From: Geobacillus vulcani PSS1
GTDB taxonomy: Bacteria; Bacillota; Bacilli; Bacillales; Anoxybacillaceae
Direction of reading: 5' to 3'
Assembly (NCBI RefSeq): GCF_000733845.1
Contig: NZ_JPOI01000001.1
Span: 3,039,001 to 3,103,000, forward strand
Length of the DNA: 64,000 bases
Below the pieces are notes generated by a model. It saw nothing but the letters and a program-made list of their open reading frames with translations. It did no database searches and was not told the origin of the DNA. A program made the position numbers and the translations under genes. This document shows, piece after piece, positions 27,313 to 38,448 of this stretch (position 1 is the first letter of the stretch; each line of letters starts with the position of its first letter).

Positions 27313-27511
27313 TCACACCCACCTTTTTCTTCCTTCGTCTCTGGTGCCAGCCGGACATCGATGTTCAGCTAGTCCCATGACGAATATTTTCCATTTTAAC
27401 ACTCTAACTGCAAAAACCGCAATGAAAACGATGGCCGTGACAGCGGTCGAAACGATGGCCATCGGCAACCAAATAGATGCCAAACGATGAATACAGGGGC
27501 ATTTCTGTCAT
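27313..27511 (-). pseudogene. Frameshifted small membrane protein gene
   Basis: An ATG at 27511 has AGGGGGGGCACAGCT before it and reads MTEMPLYSS before the frame becomes meaningless. Removing one T from TTTGG joins it to a frame reading LASIWLPMAIVSTAVTAIVF then IAVFAVRVLKWKIFVMGL, a clear membrane helix, ending 2 bp before the SEC-C start codon. The restored product would be about 65 residues. It is either a recent pseudogene or a sequencing error. Confidence 0.4.
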
Positions 27512-27621
27512 AGCTGTGCCCCCCCTTTATAATCATTGACAAAATCCCACCTGTTTGAAACTATCTTTTCTTCTCGTTAGCTTGCTTGTCTGATATACTA
27601 GAGAGAAAGGAGGTGAATGTT

Positions 27622-28059
27622 ATGGAAGAAAAAACGATATTGGCGCAAATTTTGCAAGCGCTCGATTTGTACGCGACAGACATGCGCAAGCAGTTCGAAG
27701 CGCTCTATGAGAAATTTGACTCGCTCCAACAACAAGTCCAAGCGCTGAACGAACAGACGAACATGATGAACAAACGGATGGAAGACATGGAAAGACGCAT
27801 GGAAGAGATGGACAAACGGATCGGAGAAATGGACAAGCGCATCGAAGAAATGGATGGGCGCATCGAGGAGATGGACGGACGGTTTGAGCGGCAAATCGCC
27901 CAGTTGGAGCGCACCGTGAACGAACGGTTCGAACGGCTCGAAGCGAAACTCGGTCACATCCACGTCGAACTGACTGAAACACAAGAGACTGTCGACTTCC
28001 ACTCCGTCAAAATCGCCCAGCATGATCGAAAAATCCGCCATTTGCTTCACACCCGATAA
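27622..28059 (+). CDS. Coiled-coil protein with heptad repeats
   Basis: A 145-residue protein with a very strong ribosome site (AAAGGAGGTGA) 5 nt before the ATG. Residues about 45-105 form a continuous coiled coil built from 7-residue units such as MDKRIGE, MDKRIEE, MDGRIEE; the DNA shows matching 21-bp imperfect repeats (about 27789-27890). The C terminus continues as helix (ERLEAKLGHIHVELTETQET). No membrane segment. Function unknown; such proteins are often spacers or scaffolds. Repeat number could vary between strains. Confidence 0.8.
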   Translation: MEEKTILAQILQALDLYATDMRKQFEALYEKFDSLQQQVQALNEQTNMMNKRMEDMERRMEEMDKRIGEMDKRIEEMDGRIEEMDGRFERQIAQLERTVNERFERLEAKLGHIHVELTETQETVDFHSVKIAQHDRKIRHLLHTR

Positions 28060-28077
28060 CATCTCCACTACCATCAT

Positions 28078-28105
28078 GCCCCCGCTCTTCCATCAGGGCG
28101 GGGGC
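28078..28105. terminator. Hairpin between convergent coiled-coil gene and psuG
   Basis: GCCCCCGC and GCGGGGGC form a perfect 8-bp GC-rich stem with a 12-nt loop. No T-run on either side, so termination would depend on stem strength. Confidence 0.45.
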
Positions 28106-28112
28106 GCGCACA

Positions 28113-29021
28113 TTAAGACAGTTCACAGGCAAGGTCGGCCGCTAAGGCGGCGTTGTTTTTCACTAAGGCGATGTTCGCTTTTAAGCTTTTCCCTTCGGTT
28201 AATGTTTTCACCCGGTCAAGCAAAAACGGGGTGATCGCTTTGCCGGTGATGCACTTTTCTTCCGCTTCCTTGAGCGCTTGTTCGATGATGGCGGTGATGT
28301 ACGATTCCTCAAGCTCGTCTTCTGGCGGAACTGGATTGGCGACGACGATGCCGCCGGCTAAGCCGAGCGCCCATTTGGTTTCAATGAACGTGGCGATCTC
28401 TTTGGCGCTGTCTAAGCGGTAATCGACGCGAAACGGGCTTGTCCGCGAGTAAAACGCCGGCAGGACGTCCGTCTGATAGCCAAGAACCGGAACGCCGTGC
28501 GTCTCGAGGTACTCAAGCGTCAAGCCTAAATCCAAAATCGATTTCGCCCCGGCGCAGACGACTGCGACGTTTGTCCGCGCCAACTCTTGCAAGTCAGCCG
28601 AGATGTCCATCGTTCGCTCAGCGCCGCGGTGCACTCCGCCGATGCCGCCGGTCGCAAACACGCGAATCCCCGCCATCGCCGCGCAAATCATCGTCCCCGC
28701 CACGGTGGTCGCCCCGTGTTTCTTTTTGGCGACGACATACGGCAAGTCGCGGCGGCTCACTTTTTCAATGTCGCGGCTTGTGCCTAAAAATTCAAGCTCG
28801 TCATCCGTTAGCCCGATTTTGATTTTTCCATCGATGATGGCGATCGTCGCCGGTACAGCGCCGCGGTCGCGGATGATCCGCTCGACGTCTTTCGCCGTTT
28901 GCACGTTTTCCGGGTGCGGCATACCGTGGGAAATGATCGTTGATTCCAAGGCGACAATCGGCTTTTGTTCCGCTTTCGCCGCGGCCACTTCTTCGGAAAA
29001 AACAAGGATGTCGTTCATCAT
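28113..29021 (-). CDS. psuG: Pseudouridine-5-phosphate glycosidase
   Basis: PsuG splits the C-C bond of pseudouridine 5-phosphate into uracil and ribose 5-phosphate, completing pseudouridine salvage with PsuK. About 302 residues. Conserved stretches include [54 protein letters not shown] and [20 protein letters not shown], all typical of the family. Three ATGs in a row follow AAGGAGGACA; the second, at 29021, has the best spacing. The gene overlaps the psuK stop codon, so the two are translationally coupled. Confidence 0.94.
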   Translation of the reverse strand: MMNDILVFSEEVAAAKAEQKPIVALESTIISHGMPHPENVQTAKDVERIIRDRGAVPATIAIIDGKIKIGLTDDELEFLGTSRDIEKVSRRDLPYVVAKKKHGATTVAGTMICAAMAGIRVFATGGIGGVHRGAERTMDISADLQELARTNVAVVCAGAKSILDLGLTLEYLETHGVPVLGYQTDVLPAFYSRTSPFRVDYRLDSAKEIATFIETKWALGLAGGIVVANPVPPEDELEESYITAIIEQALKEAEEKCITGKAITPFLLDRVKTLTEGKSLKANIALVKNNAALAADLACELS

Positions 29022-29956
29022 CATTGTCCTCCTTCGCGAAAATACTGTTCATGCGCTGCTCGCAACCGTTGTTCCGTCAGAGCGGGATTCACCGTTTCAG
29101 CCGTCTGCAGCGTCAATGCCGCGTTGCTCATCCCGAGGCGGCAGGCGTCTTCCACCGAATGTCCGTTCAGGACGCCGTACAAAAATCCGGCCGCGAACGC
29201 ATCGCCCGCCCCGGTAGCGTCGATGACCTTGATGGCGGGAGCCGCGATCGCTCCCCTCTTCCCTTTCCTTGTCGCGTACACGACACCCTCGGCTCCACGC
29301 GTAATGACGATGGTTTCCACTCCGAAACGAAAAAGCGATTCGATCGCATCATCAAGATGCTGTTTCCCGGAAAGCGCCATGGCTTCCGCCTGATTCGTGA
29401 CGAGCCACGTGACACCGGCGAGATCCGTCGGCAATCGCTTCACCTTGGGCACGGACACGGTCACGGCGCAAAGAGGGAGGCGTTCTCGGCGGCACTGCCC
29501 GATCACCCAAGAGATGACATCGGGCGGAAAATTCGTATCGAGCACGACAGCGGAAATTGGACCGAGCTCCCGCCATCGCTGCTTCAGCCATTCGCTTCGT
29601 ACGGCATCATAAATGGTCATATCGGCCAAGGCGAGCGCCATCTCGCCGCGCTCATCAAGCACCGCTGTATACGCACCGGTGTTCGCTTCGGGGATTCGCG
29701 TGACCAGCCTTGTGTCAACATATGGACTCGTGGCATCAATGAGCCATTGCCCGTCATAATCAACGCCGACCACGCTGAGGAGGGCAACGTTTTGCCCGAG
29801 CCTCCCGAGATTTTCAGCGATGTTTCTCGCCACCCCGCCTGCAGTCTGCACGCTCGCGACAGGGTGGGACGTGCCGAGCTCAAGCGGCACAAGCAGCCGC
29901 GCTTTCCGATCGACATTCGCCCCGCCGATGCAGACGATGGCATCTTTCGTTCTCAT
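29021..29956 (-). CDS. psuK: Pseudouridine kinase (PfkB family)
   Basis: This PfkB-type sugar kinase of about 311 residues phosphorylates pseudouridine for PsuG. The N-terminal [13 protein letters not shown] with [16 protein letters not shown] is the first PfkB signature, and [16 protein letters not shown] near residue 250 is the second, with the catalytic Asp. The role is assigned from coupling to psuG; the kinase domain alone could accept other nucleosides. The start at 29956 is preferred over 29965, which sits on the ribosome site. The operon has no visible transporter in the window. Confidence 0.9.
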   Translation of the reverse strand: MRTKDAIVCIGGANVDRKARLLVPLELGTSHPVASVQTAGGVARNIAENLGRLGQNVALLSVVGVDYDGQWLIDATSPYVDTRLVTRIPEANTGAYTAVLDERGEMALALADMTIYDAVRSEWLKQRWRELGPISAVVLDTNFPPDVISWVIGQCRRERLPLCAVTVSVPKVKRLPTDLAGVTWLVTNQAEAMALSGKQHLDDAIESLFRFGVETIVITRGAEGVVYATRKGKRGAIAAPAIKVIDATGAGDAFAAGFLYGVLNGHSVEDACRLGMSNAALTLQTAETVNPALTEQRLRAAHEQYFREGGQ

Positions 29957-30144
29957 GCCTTTCATCCTTTCGGGCGCATCCTTGCCAAAGCGGCGCCCTT
30001 GCTTCCTATTTTCCTTATTGTATCATACGGCGCCTGCCATGAAAAAAGAGAGCGCACCGCTTTCTATGATTTCGTCCTGGAACGTTTCCCAAAGCCGTTG
30101 TATGGTATAATACAGGAAACGACCATTCAAGAAAGGAGATTGTC

Positions 30145-30540
30145 ATGTGGAACGAATTTAAAAAATTCGCCATCCGCGGCAATGTCATTGACTTGGCCGT
30201 CGGGGTCATCATCGGCGGGGCGTTTGGCAAAATCGTTTCCTCGCTCGTCAATGACATCATCATGCCGCTTGTCGGGTTGATTCTAGGCGGCATTGATTTC
30301 AGCAGCTTATCATGGAAAGTCGGCAAGGCGGAAATCAAATATGGCGCGTTTATCCAAACGGTTGTCGACTTTTTGATTATCGCCTTCTCGATTTTCCTGT
30401 TTGTCAAACTGATCAACACCTTATACGAACGGGTGAAAAAGCAAGAAGAAGTGAAGGAAACAGCGCCGACGCTGACAAAAGAAGAAGAGCTGCTCACCGA
30501 AATTCGCGATTTGTTAAAGCAGCAGCGGGAAACGATGTAA
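30145..30540 (+). CDS. mscL: Large-conductance mechanosensitive channel
   Basis: A homopentameric pore that opens under membrane tension to release solutes during osmotic downshock. 131 residues, standard length. The N terminus [20 protein letters not shown] and [17 protein letters not shown] cover the first helix and gate; [20 protein letters not shown] is the second membrane span; a charged C-terminal bundle follows ([15 protein letters not shown]). Ribosome site AAAGGAG. A likely -10 (TATAAT at about 30109) lies upstream. Confidence 0.97.
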   Translation: MWNEFKKFAIRGNVIDLAVGVIIGGAFGKIVSSLVNDIIMPLVGLILGGIDFSSLSWKVGKAEIKYGAFIQTVVDFLIIAFSIFLFVKLINTLYERVKKQEEVKETAPTLTKEEELLTEIRDLLKQQRETM

Positions 30541-30906
30541 GCATCTGGAGGCCGGTGATGAAAGGAGCAGGTCGCTTTACCGCCAAGTCTCTCCATCGGA
30601 GAAACTTGGCGGCATCAGCTTCCCATTTCACGTGATCTGGAATCCTTACTAGCACGAAGCGGCACGGCCGGGCGAAGCCATATTGGCAGCGCCGATGCGG
30701 ACGGCCGCTTCACAAAGTTCGGGGGAGTTCGGTCCTGCCGCTCTATCAAAGGAAATCATCCACCCTCAAGCGAACGAATCGCTAGGGTGGATGCTGTTCT
30801 TTTGCCGGCGCTGATCCTCCCGGCGCAAACCGCGTATAGCCAGGTCAATGATGGACGACGTCACTGATCAATATCGATTCGTTTCTGCCAAGAAACGCCT
30901 CACGGC
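30541..30906. other. Gene-free stretch with two hairpins
   Basis: No gene seen. CCGCCAAGT and ACTTGGCGG (about 30579-30613) form one hairpin after mscL. A second perfect 10-bp stem, CATCCACCCT and AGGGTGGATG (30757-30793), may end either mscL or the hut-cluster transcripts. Confidence 0.5.
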
Positions 30907-31152
30907 TCATTGGACGTCAATGACGACATAGTCCCAGTACGTGTTTCCGAGAAAAACAAGCAACGCCCACGTCCCCGGTTCTCTCAGCTTCATATTGGAC
31001 GGAATATGAGCGTCCGCCCCGTTGTTCGGCCCTCCCGGAACTCCCGTTGTCCAAACGCTTTTTCCATCTACGGTTAACGCAGGGGCAAGCTTGTGGCTTC
31101 CTTTTTTCACCGCCACGATCGTCACAGTCAAGTTCTCCTCGCTCGTTCCCAA
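30907..31152 (-). pseudogene. Truncated DUF4871-like protein
   Basis: The minus-strand frame encodes VTIVAVKKGSHKLAPALTVD, then GGPNNGADAHIPSNMKL and PGTWALLVFLGNTYWDYVVI. This resembles the C-terminal part of DUF4871 proteins, which are small secreted lipoproteins in bacilli. Neither a lipoprotein signal nor the N-terminal third is present; the frame runs back into the end of the yjiH-like gene without a ribosome site. A TTG at 31152 is the only start candidate. Probably a gene remnant fused against the preceding gene by deletion. Confidence 0.6.
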
Positions 31153-31192
31153 TCGGAAAGAAACATCCGCTTGTCTTGACGCCCGCTCATTG

Positions 31193-32521
31193 TCAAAGCA
31201 GCCAGTACGCCAGCGGTGCGGTGAGGATGAGCGTCAATACCGTCCGCTCGAACCAAATGACGAGCAGTTTCGGCAAACTGAGCGGAATCTCAGTGGATAC
31301 AATGCATGGAATGACAGCGGAAAAGAACAAGATGGCAGAAACGGAAACAACGGCAATTATAAATTTTGTTACGAGCGGTGCTTCAGTGACAAGCAAGGCC
31401 GGCAAAAACATTTCGGCGATCTCGATGGCCGAGGCTTTCGCTGCCAACAACGGCTCCGGAATTTGCAAGAGAAGAGTAAACGGATAAAACAGATAGCCCA
31501 GCCAATCAAACAACGGCGTATATTCGGCGAGCAGCAGCCCGATCAACCCGACCGACATAATCGAAGGCAAAATGCCCATCGTCATGATAAAGCCATCGCG
31601 CAAGTTTTCCCATATGTTCGTCCCGATCCCTTTTGACTGCGCTACCGCCCTCATCGCTTCAGCCCAAGCTTGTTTCATATAGTTGCCTGTCACTTTTTGC
31701 TCGGGATCCCCCTTGCCGTCGTAGTATTCATCGCTCATGCGGCTTAGCGGCCACATCCGAGCGGTGAACGCTGTAACGGCAAACGTGACGAGAAAGGTCA
31801 CCCAAAAATACGTATTCCATATCGACATTAATCCTAACGTTTTCGCGACAACCACCATAAATGTGACGGATACGGTGGAGAAGCCGGTAGCGATGATCGC
31901 CGCCTCTTTCACCGTATATTTGCCCTCTTTGAACACTTTGTTCGTGATCAAAAGACCGATGGAGTAGCTGCCGACAAAGGAGGCAACGGCATCGATGGCC
32001 GAGCGGCCCGGCGTTTTCCAAATCGGCCGCATGATCGGCTGCATCCACACACCGACGAATTCAAGCAGCCCGTAACCAACAAGAAGAGCGAGAAAAACCG
32101 AGCCAATCGGCACAAGCAAGCCGACGGAAACCACGAGCTTATCGTACAAAAACGGCCCCATATCCGGCTGAAACAGCCATGCCGGACCGATCCGAAACAC
32201 AAGCATGACAGCCACGATCAATCCAAGTACTTTGAGAATGGAAAAAACAGCGGTGACCGCGTCTTTGTTCCACGTCTTACTATAGAACGGATAAACCGCT
32301 CCAAGGGCAATAACGATAAGCGCATAATACGGGACGAGTCCCGGAAACTGCGCGCGAATCCATGTCACAATATGATCGAGTAAAATCGACGATGTGCCGC
32401 CGATCGACACCGGGACGAAAAATACGAAAATGCCGATGGCGCTAAAGACGAAAAACTTCCATGCCCCGCTTGCCGGCGTTGGTGCCGGCGTGGATGGCGC
32501 CATGGTTGGATTCGCTCTCAT
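31193..32521 (-). CDS. YjiH family membrane protein (nucleoside-recognition/Gate domain), likely hut-linked transporter
   Basis: A 442-residue integral membrane protein with about ten hydrophobic segments. SVGLLVPIGSVFLALLVGYG and FVGSYSIGLLITNKVFKEGK belong to the Gate (nucleoside-recognition) domain; the second half has GILPSIMSVGLIGLLLAEYT. YjiH proteins are uncharacterised. It lies 96 bp after hutI on the same strand with no terminator between, so it is a candidate permease for histidine, urocanate or a breakdown product. Ribosome site GGGGGTGGAGAGAA. Confidence 0.8.
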   Translation of the reverse strand: MRANPTMAPSTPAPTPASGAWKFFVFSAIGIFVFFVPVSIGGTSSILLDHIVTWIRAQFPGLVPYYALIVIALGAVYPFYSKTWNKDAVTAVFSILKVLGLIVAVMLVFRIGPAWLFQPDMGPFLYDKLVVSVGLLVPIGSVFLALLVGYGLLEFVGVWMQPIMRPIWKTPGRSAIDAVASFVGSYSIGLLITNKVFKEGKYTVKEAAIIATGFSTVSVTFMVVVAKTLGLMSIWNTYFWVTFLVTFAVTAFTARMWPLSRMSDEYYDGKGDPEQKVTGNYMKQAWAEAMRAVAQSKGIGTNIWENLRDGFIMTMGILPSIMSVGLIGLLLAEYTPLFDWLGYLFYPFTLLLQIPEPLLAAKASAIEIAEMFLPALLVTEAPLVTKFIIAVVSVSAILFFSAVIPCIVSTEIPLSLPKLLVIWFERTVLTLILTAPLAYWLL

Positions 32522-32617
32522 TTCTCTCCACCCCCATTGTTCTTCTTACGCAAGACTGTGCAATCGGAAGCATCCCGCTTCCGGTCGCCAAACGCTTCAA
32601 CGGAAGACCATCCCCCT

Positions 32618-33892
32618 TCAAACGCGCACCTTTCCTCCCGCCACCACCACCTTCCCGTCCTTGATCACCGTCTCCGCATGGTTGACGCCGTAATAGTACA
32701 TGATTTGCACGTAGTTCGGGACGTTGAAAACGACCAAATCCGCTTTCTTGCCTAGTTCAAGGCTGCCGATCACATGGGCGCGGCCGATGGCGTGGGCGGC
32801 GTTGATCGTGGCGGCGGCAAGCGCTTCGGCCGGGGTCATGCGCATATGCAAACAGGCAAGGCTCATGACCAACGGGAGCGAGACGGTCGGCGATGAGCCG
32901 GGGTTGCAGTCGGTCGCTAAGGCGACCGGGACGCCAGCGTCGAGCAAGCGGCGGGCGTTGGCGGCTTTGGTTAGTAAGAAAAACGCTGTGCCTGGCAGGA
33001 GGACGCCGATCACGCCGCGCTCCGCCATGCAGCGGAGGCCGTCATCAGAGGCACGGAGCAAGTGGTCGGCCGATATCGCCCCCACCTCAGCGGCCAGTTC
33101 GGCGCCGCCGTACGGTTCGATTTCATCGGCGTGGATTTTCGGCGTCAAGCCGTGCGCTTTGCCCGCTTCAAGGATGCGGCGCGCCTCATCAGGGGTGAAC
33201 ACGCCGCGCTCGCAAAAGACGTCGTTGAACTCAGCCAACCCCTGACGGCTGACTTCAGGAATCATTTCTTCGATGATCAAACGGATATATTCCTCCCGGT
33301 CGTGCTTCCACTCCGGCGGAACGGCGTGGGCGCCAAGAAAGGTGGAAACGACATCGACCGGATGGGTATCATCGAGCCGCTTGGCGACGTTAAGCTGCTT
33401 GATTTCATGTTCAAGGCTTAACCCGTAGCCGCTTTTCGCCTCAACGGTCGTGACGCCGTGAAGCAAAAACTGATCGAGCCGCCGCTTGCTTTCTTCATAC
33501 AGCGTCTCTTCCGACGCCTCGCGGGTTGCCTTTGTCGTCGCGTGAATGCCGCCGCCGGCGTTCATGATCTCCATATACGTCGCCCCGCCGAGGCGCATCG
33601 TCCATTCGTGTTCACGGCTACCGGCGTAAACGAGATGGGTGTGCGGGTCGACAAGGCCAGGGGTGACCGTTTTGCCGCGGGCGTCGATCACCTCCGCTTC
33701 GGCAAGCCGATCCGCGAAACGGCGGACGAGTTCGTCGTCCGGACCAACGGCGGTGATCGTGCCGTTTTCGATCCAGACGCTGCCGTTTTCCATGATGGAA
33801 AGGTTGCTCATCTGTTCTCCCACAAGCGGGGCCGCGGAGCTTCCCGCCAGCGTGACGAGCTGGCGGGCGCGGCGGACAAAGAGCGGGCGCAT
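32618..33892 (-). CDS. hutI: Imidazolonepropionase
   Basis: HutI opens the imidazolone ring to N-formimidoyl-glutamate, the third step of histidine breakdown. 424 residues, an amidohydrolase-fold metal enzyme. Metal ligands are visible in VDPHTHLVYAGSREHEW and later in IHADEIE and the Asp of ALATDCNPGS; substrate contacts are near KSGYGLSLEHEIKQL. Start follows GGAGAACCGCCT. It follows hutU by 15 bp, in one operon with hutU and the YjiH protein. Confidence 0.96.
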   Translation of the reverse strand: MRPLFVRRARQLVTLAGSSAAPLVGEQMSNLSIMENGSVWIENGTITAVGPDDELVRRFADRLAEAEVIDARGKTVTPGLVDPHTHLVYAGSREHEWTMRLGGATYMEIMNAGGGIHATTKATREASEETLYEESKRRLDQFLLHGVTTVEAKSGYGLSLEHEIKQLNVAKRLDDTHPVDVVSTFLGAHAVPPEWKHDREEYIRLIIEEMIPEVSRQGLAEFNDVFCERGVFTPDEARRILEAGKAHGLTPKIHADEIEPYGGAELAAEVGAISADHLLRASDDGLRCMAERGVIGVLLPGTAFFLLTKAANARRLLDAGVPVALATDCNPGSSPTVSLPLVMSLACLHMRMTPAEALAAATINAAHAIGRAHVIGSLELGKKADLVVFNVPNYVQIMYYYGVNHAETVIKDGKVVVAGGKVRV

Positions 33893-33907
33893 AGGCGGTT
33901 CTCCTTT

Positions 33908-35563
<1,656 letters not shown>

Positions 35564-35726
35564 CGTCATCCTCTCCTTTTCCCTCTTTGCTTTTATTGTA
35601 AGGAAGGGAAGAGGACGGAGATAGATGCGCCTCTTTTAAAGGTGAGTCATTTTTTTCGAAATTTCATATTTCTTTTCTCTCCATTGATCCATTTCTTTTG
35701 ATGGCTGTTCATTTTTTTTGAAAAAA

Positions 35727-35779
35727 ACCGCCTACCGCGGTGATGACCGATACGATCGTTGTTCATCGCGGTAGGCGGT
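35727..35779 (-). terminator. Terminator of the AraC-type regulator
   Basis: ACCGCCTACCGCG and CGCGGTAGGCGGT form a perfect 13-bp stem with a 27-nt loop, and the minus strand continues TTTTTTC. Part of the stem is coding, covering the last codons of the regulator. Confidence 0.8.
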
Positions 35780-37219
35780 CGGCGTCTGATTCAGTTCGGC
35801 TTTAAAGACGCGCGTCAAATAATGGGCCGTGCGAAACCCGGTCTGTTCGGCGATTTCCTTAATCGAGAGGTCGGTTTGGCGAAGCAGCCGTTTCGCCTCC
35901 TCAAGCCGCCGGTTCGTCAGCCATTGGCGGAACGTCACGCCGCGCTTTTTCGACAACAAATGGCTGAAATACGCAGGGCTGCGGCCGGCTGCCGCCGCGG
36001 CCTGCTCCAACGAGAGCGACGGGTCGCGAAAATGCGCTTCCATATAGCGGAGCCCCCGTTCGATGGCGTCGACGCGCGCGTCTTCCGCTGCTCGCCTCGC
36101 TTCGTCAAGCAGCCGGCGCAAAAACAAAATCAATTCCTGAACGATGCGATACAGCACCGGATTATACAAAATTTCCTGAAATAGGCGCATGTACTCGCGT
36201 TCGGTCGCGCCGCGGTCCAGACGGTACGTCTTCATAAACCGGCGGATTTGCGCCAAAATGCTCGTCAACCGCGTGCGCACCATCTCCGGGCTCGGAAACG
36301 GCGGCGTCCAATCGGAAAATTCCCGTTGCAGCCATCGTTTGACCGCTTCATGGTCAAACCGCTCAAGCATCTCGATCCATTGCCGCTGCTCTTCCGGCGT
36401 CAGAAACGGATCCAAGTGGCGCCACGGTCCGTCATCAGGCGCCGGAGCGATCACTTGCCGGTAGCCGATAAAAAACGTCGTCTCGAGCAGCCGGCGGGCG
36501 GCTTGGTATCGCTCACGCACCGATCGCCGGCCATCCGGCGGCATGATGACGACCGCCAATGGCTCATGATGGTCCTCCTCCCAATCGCGCAACATCTTCC
36601 ATGCCTCTTCTTTTCCGTCGCCCGGCAGCTCGGGAAAGAGACAGGCCGCCATATGGGTCAACGGCAAGACGCGCGCCCGCCGGCGAAACGGATAGTTTGT
36701 TAAAAAGCGGACCACTTCGGAAGAGAAGGCAGGTTGTTCGGCCTGCACAAGCCATACGTGGGTCGACACATCAACACGGTCATCGACAAACAACGAGCGA
36801 TAATCGTCATCATAGCCGCCAACACCGACGGACGGCCGAGAGCGCCCGTCCCCGGCGGAAAATGAAACCGCCGTTCGCAACGCTTGCTTCAATTTGGCGG
36901 GCTCAAGCGGTTTCACAAGCAAATCGACGCATTGCCAGTCGATGGCTTGCTTCGCCCGTGCGAATGTCGCCTCCGCGGTTGCGGCAATCACGCGCTGGCA
37001 AAACAGGCGGATGCAAGATGCCGCTTTCCCCCACTGTTCATACGGAATCATATCCAATTCGACGTACAATAGCTCCGGCGCTTCCCGTTCCAGCAGCGCC
37101 ATCATCTCCTCGACCGTAGCCGCCGTATATACTTGCTCAATCGGCAAGGAATACGCGGACACGAGCCAGCAGATCGCTTCTCGTTCCTTGTCGTCCCGTT
37201 CGGCAATGACGAGTTTCAT
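35732..37219 (-). CDS. AraC-family regulator with degenerate receiver-like domain
   Basis: A 495-residue regulator. Residues 1-125 look like a response-regulator receiver: acidic pair in IAERDDKERE, and the conserved Lys in LLVKPLEPAKLKQAL. At the phospho-acceptor strand, however, the sequence is ELLYVELDMIPYEQW, so the usual D-x-x-x-P spacing is lost. A long middle region follows. The C-terminal 100 residues are an AraC helix-turn-helix pair (LSLEQAAAAAGRSPAYFSHL and LSIKEIAEQTGFRTAHYLTR). Position between hutG and hutU suggests control of histidine use. No histidine kinase is adjacent. Confidence 0.8.
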   Translation of the reverse strand: MKLVIAERDDKEREAICWLVSAYSLPIEQVYTAATVEEMMALLEREAPELLYVELDMIPYEQWGKAASCIRLFCQRVIAATAEATFARAKQAIDWQCVDLLVKPLEPAKLKQALRTAVSFSAGDGRSRPSVGVGGYDDDYRSLFVDDRVDVSTHVWLVQAEQPAFSSEVVRFLTNYPFRRRARVLPLTHMAACLFPELPGDGKEEAWKMLRDWEEDHHEPLAVVIMPPDGRRSVRERYQAARRLLETTFFIGYRQVIAPAPDDGPWRHLDPFLTPEEQRQWIEMLERFDHEAVKRWLQREFSDWTPPFPSPEMVRTRLTSILAQIRRFMKTYRLDRGATEREYMRLFQEILYNPVLYRIVQELILFLRRLLDEARRAAEDARVDAIERGLRYMEAHFRDPSLSLEQAAAAAGRSPAYFSHLLSKKRGVTFRQWLTNRRLEEAKRLLRQTDLSIKEIAEQTGFRTAHYLTRVFKAELNQTPTAYRDEQRSYRSSPR

Positions 37220-37305
37220 CTTCTCACCGCCTTAGCTGCTTGATGAAATGGTTCAGGCAACGTGTTCAGCGAATGTGTTCGGCGCTGCTTTGCAAACGTC
37301 GAAAG

Positions 37306-38304
37306 TCAACTGCCCCCATTGTGCCTGCTCCTAAATGAGGGGCCTCCTTGCAAACATTGGAGATGAAGAAGGATTTCTAGGCAAAAAGCAGCGGCTAGCG
37401 CCACGGTTTTTCCGCCTTCATCCACGAGCGGGTTGACTTCGCAAAGATCGACGCTGACCGTGTTCGGATGCGCAACGATGCGGCGGATGAGCGCGCGCAC
37501 CAGCGATGGTGGGAGTCCAAACGGCGACGGCGCGCTCACCCCCGGCGCGGCGGCAGCGCTGATCGCATCCATGCAAATGGTCAACATCACGCCGTCATAC
37601 GTTGAGGCAAATCGTTCGATCTGTTCATACGCTGCCTCCATCGGCCCTGCAGTCAGCTGTTCTTCCAGCATGTACTCGCATCCGTACCGCTGTGCATCCG
37701 CAAACAGCGCCGCCGTGTTGCCGAGCTTCTGAATGCCTAAGCAGCAATATCCCACCTGTTTGTCCTCATCCAAAATTTGCCGAAACATCGTCCCGGATGT
37801 CGGCCCGTTATCATACGGCCGCAAATCGAAATGGGCGTCAATGTTGATGATGCCAAGGCGGGCGTTCGGCCCAAGCGCTTCACGGACGCCCAAATAATGG
37901 CCATACGCCGTCTCATGGCCGCCGCCGATCACCACCGGCGCCGCGCCGCTTCGCAGCAGGCGGGCGACGGCTTTGCCGAGTTCGGCTTGGCTTTGTTCGA
38001 GTTGTCCGTCCACGCAAACGACATCGCCCGCATCAAAGATGGACGCGCCTTGCGGAAGATGCCATGGCAGCCGCCCCAACGCCGCCTTCACGGCGGCCGG
38101 CGCCTCTTTCGCCCCTTGACGGCCTTGGTTGCGGCGCACTCCCTCGTCGCACGCAAAGCCGATGAGAGCCGCTGCTCGTTCCATCGGCGCCAACGGCTGC
38201 GATAAATCCAACAGGCGGATGCGCTGATGGAGGCGAAACGCCCGTTCATCGCTCACACTGTCCACCCGCCCCGTCCAGCGGCTTTTCTCGGGTTGTTGAT
38301 ACAT
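37306..38304 (-). CDS. hutG: Formimidoylglutamase
   Basis: HutG hydrolyses N-formimidoyl-glutamate to glutamate and formamide, the last step of the Hut pathway. 332 residues of the arginase/ureohydrolase fold. Metal motifs are GGGHETAYGH, NIDAHFDLRPYDNGPTSGT and the late CMDAISAAAAPGVSAP. Start follows AAAGGAGATGGTTCG. It precedes the AraC-type regulator by 86 bp, with no terminator seen between, and is on the same strand as hutU and hutI. Confidence 0.93.
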   Translation of the reverse strand: MYQQPEKSRWTGRVDSVSDERAFRLHQRIRLLDLSQPLAPMERAAALIGFACDEGVRRNQGRQGAKEAPAAVKAALGRLPWHLPQGASIFDAGDVVCVDGQLEQSQAELGKAVARLLRSGAAPVVIGGGHETAYGHYLGVREALGPNARLGIINIDAHFDLRPYDNGPTSGTMFRQILDEDKQVGYCCLGIQKLGNTAALFADAQRYGCEYMLEEQLTAGPMEAAYEQIERFASTYDGVMLTICMDAISAAAAPGVSAPSPFGLPPSLVRALIRRIVAHPNTVSVDLCEVNPLVDEGGKTVALAAAFCLEILLHLQCLQGGPSFRSRHNGGS

Positions 38305-38448
38305 CGAACCATCTCCTTTCGACGATCAGCTACCTGTTTCTTTCGCTGCCGCTTTGCCGTTCTCCTTCTTGCAGGGGCAGAAAGAGGAAATCGCGTCTTT
38401 CCCGCGAATAAAAGAATACAGATACGAAAACAGAAAGGGTGGCACAGC

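Noticed and set aside
27598..28077. Long frame opposite the coiled-coil gene
   Set aside because: It mirrors the 21-bp repeats on the other strand and has no ribosome site; the plus-strand frame has a near-perfect one.
28940..30280. A 446-codon frame opposite psuG, psuK and the upstream region
   Set aside because: It is antisense to two confidently assigned genes; high GC makes such frames common here.
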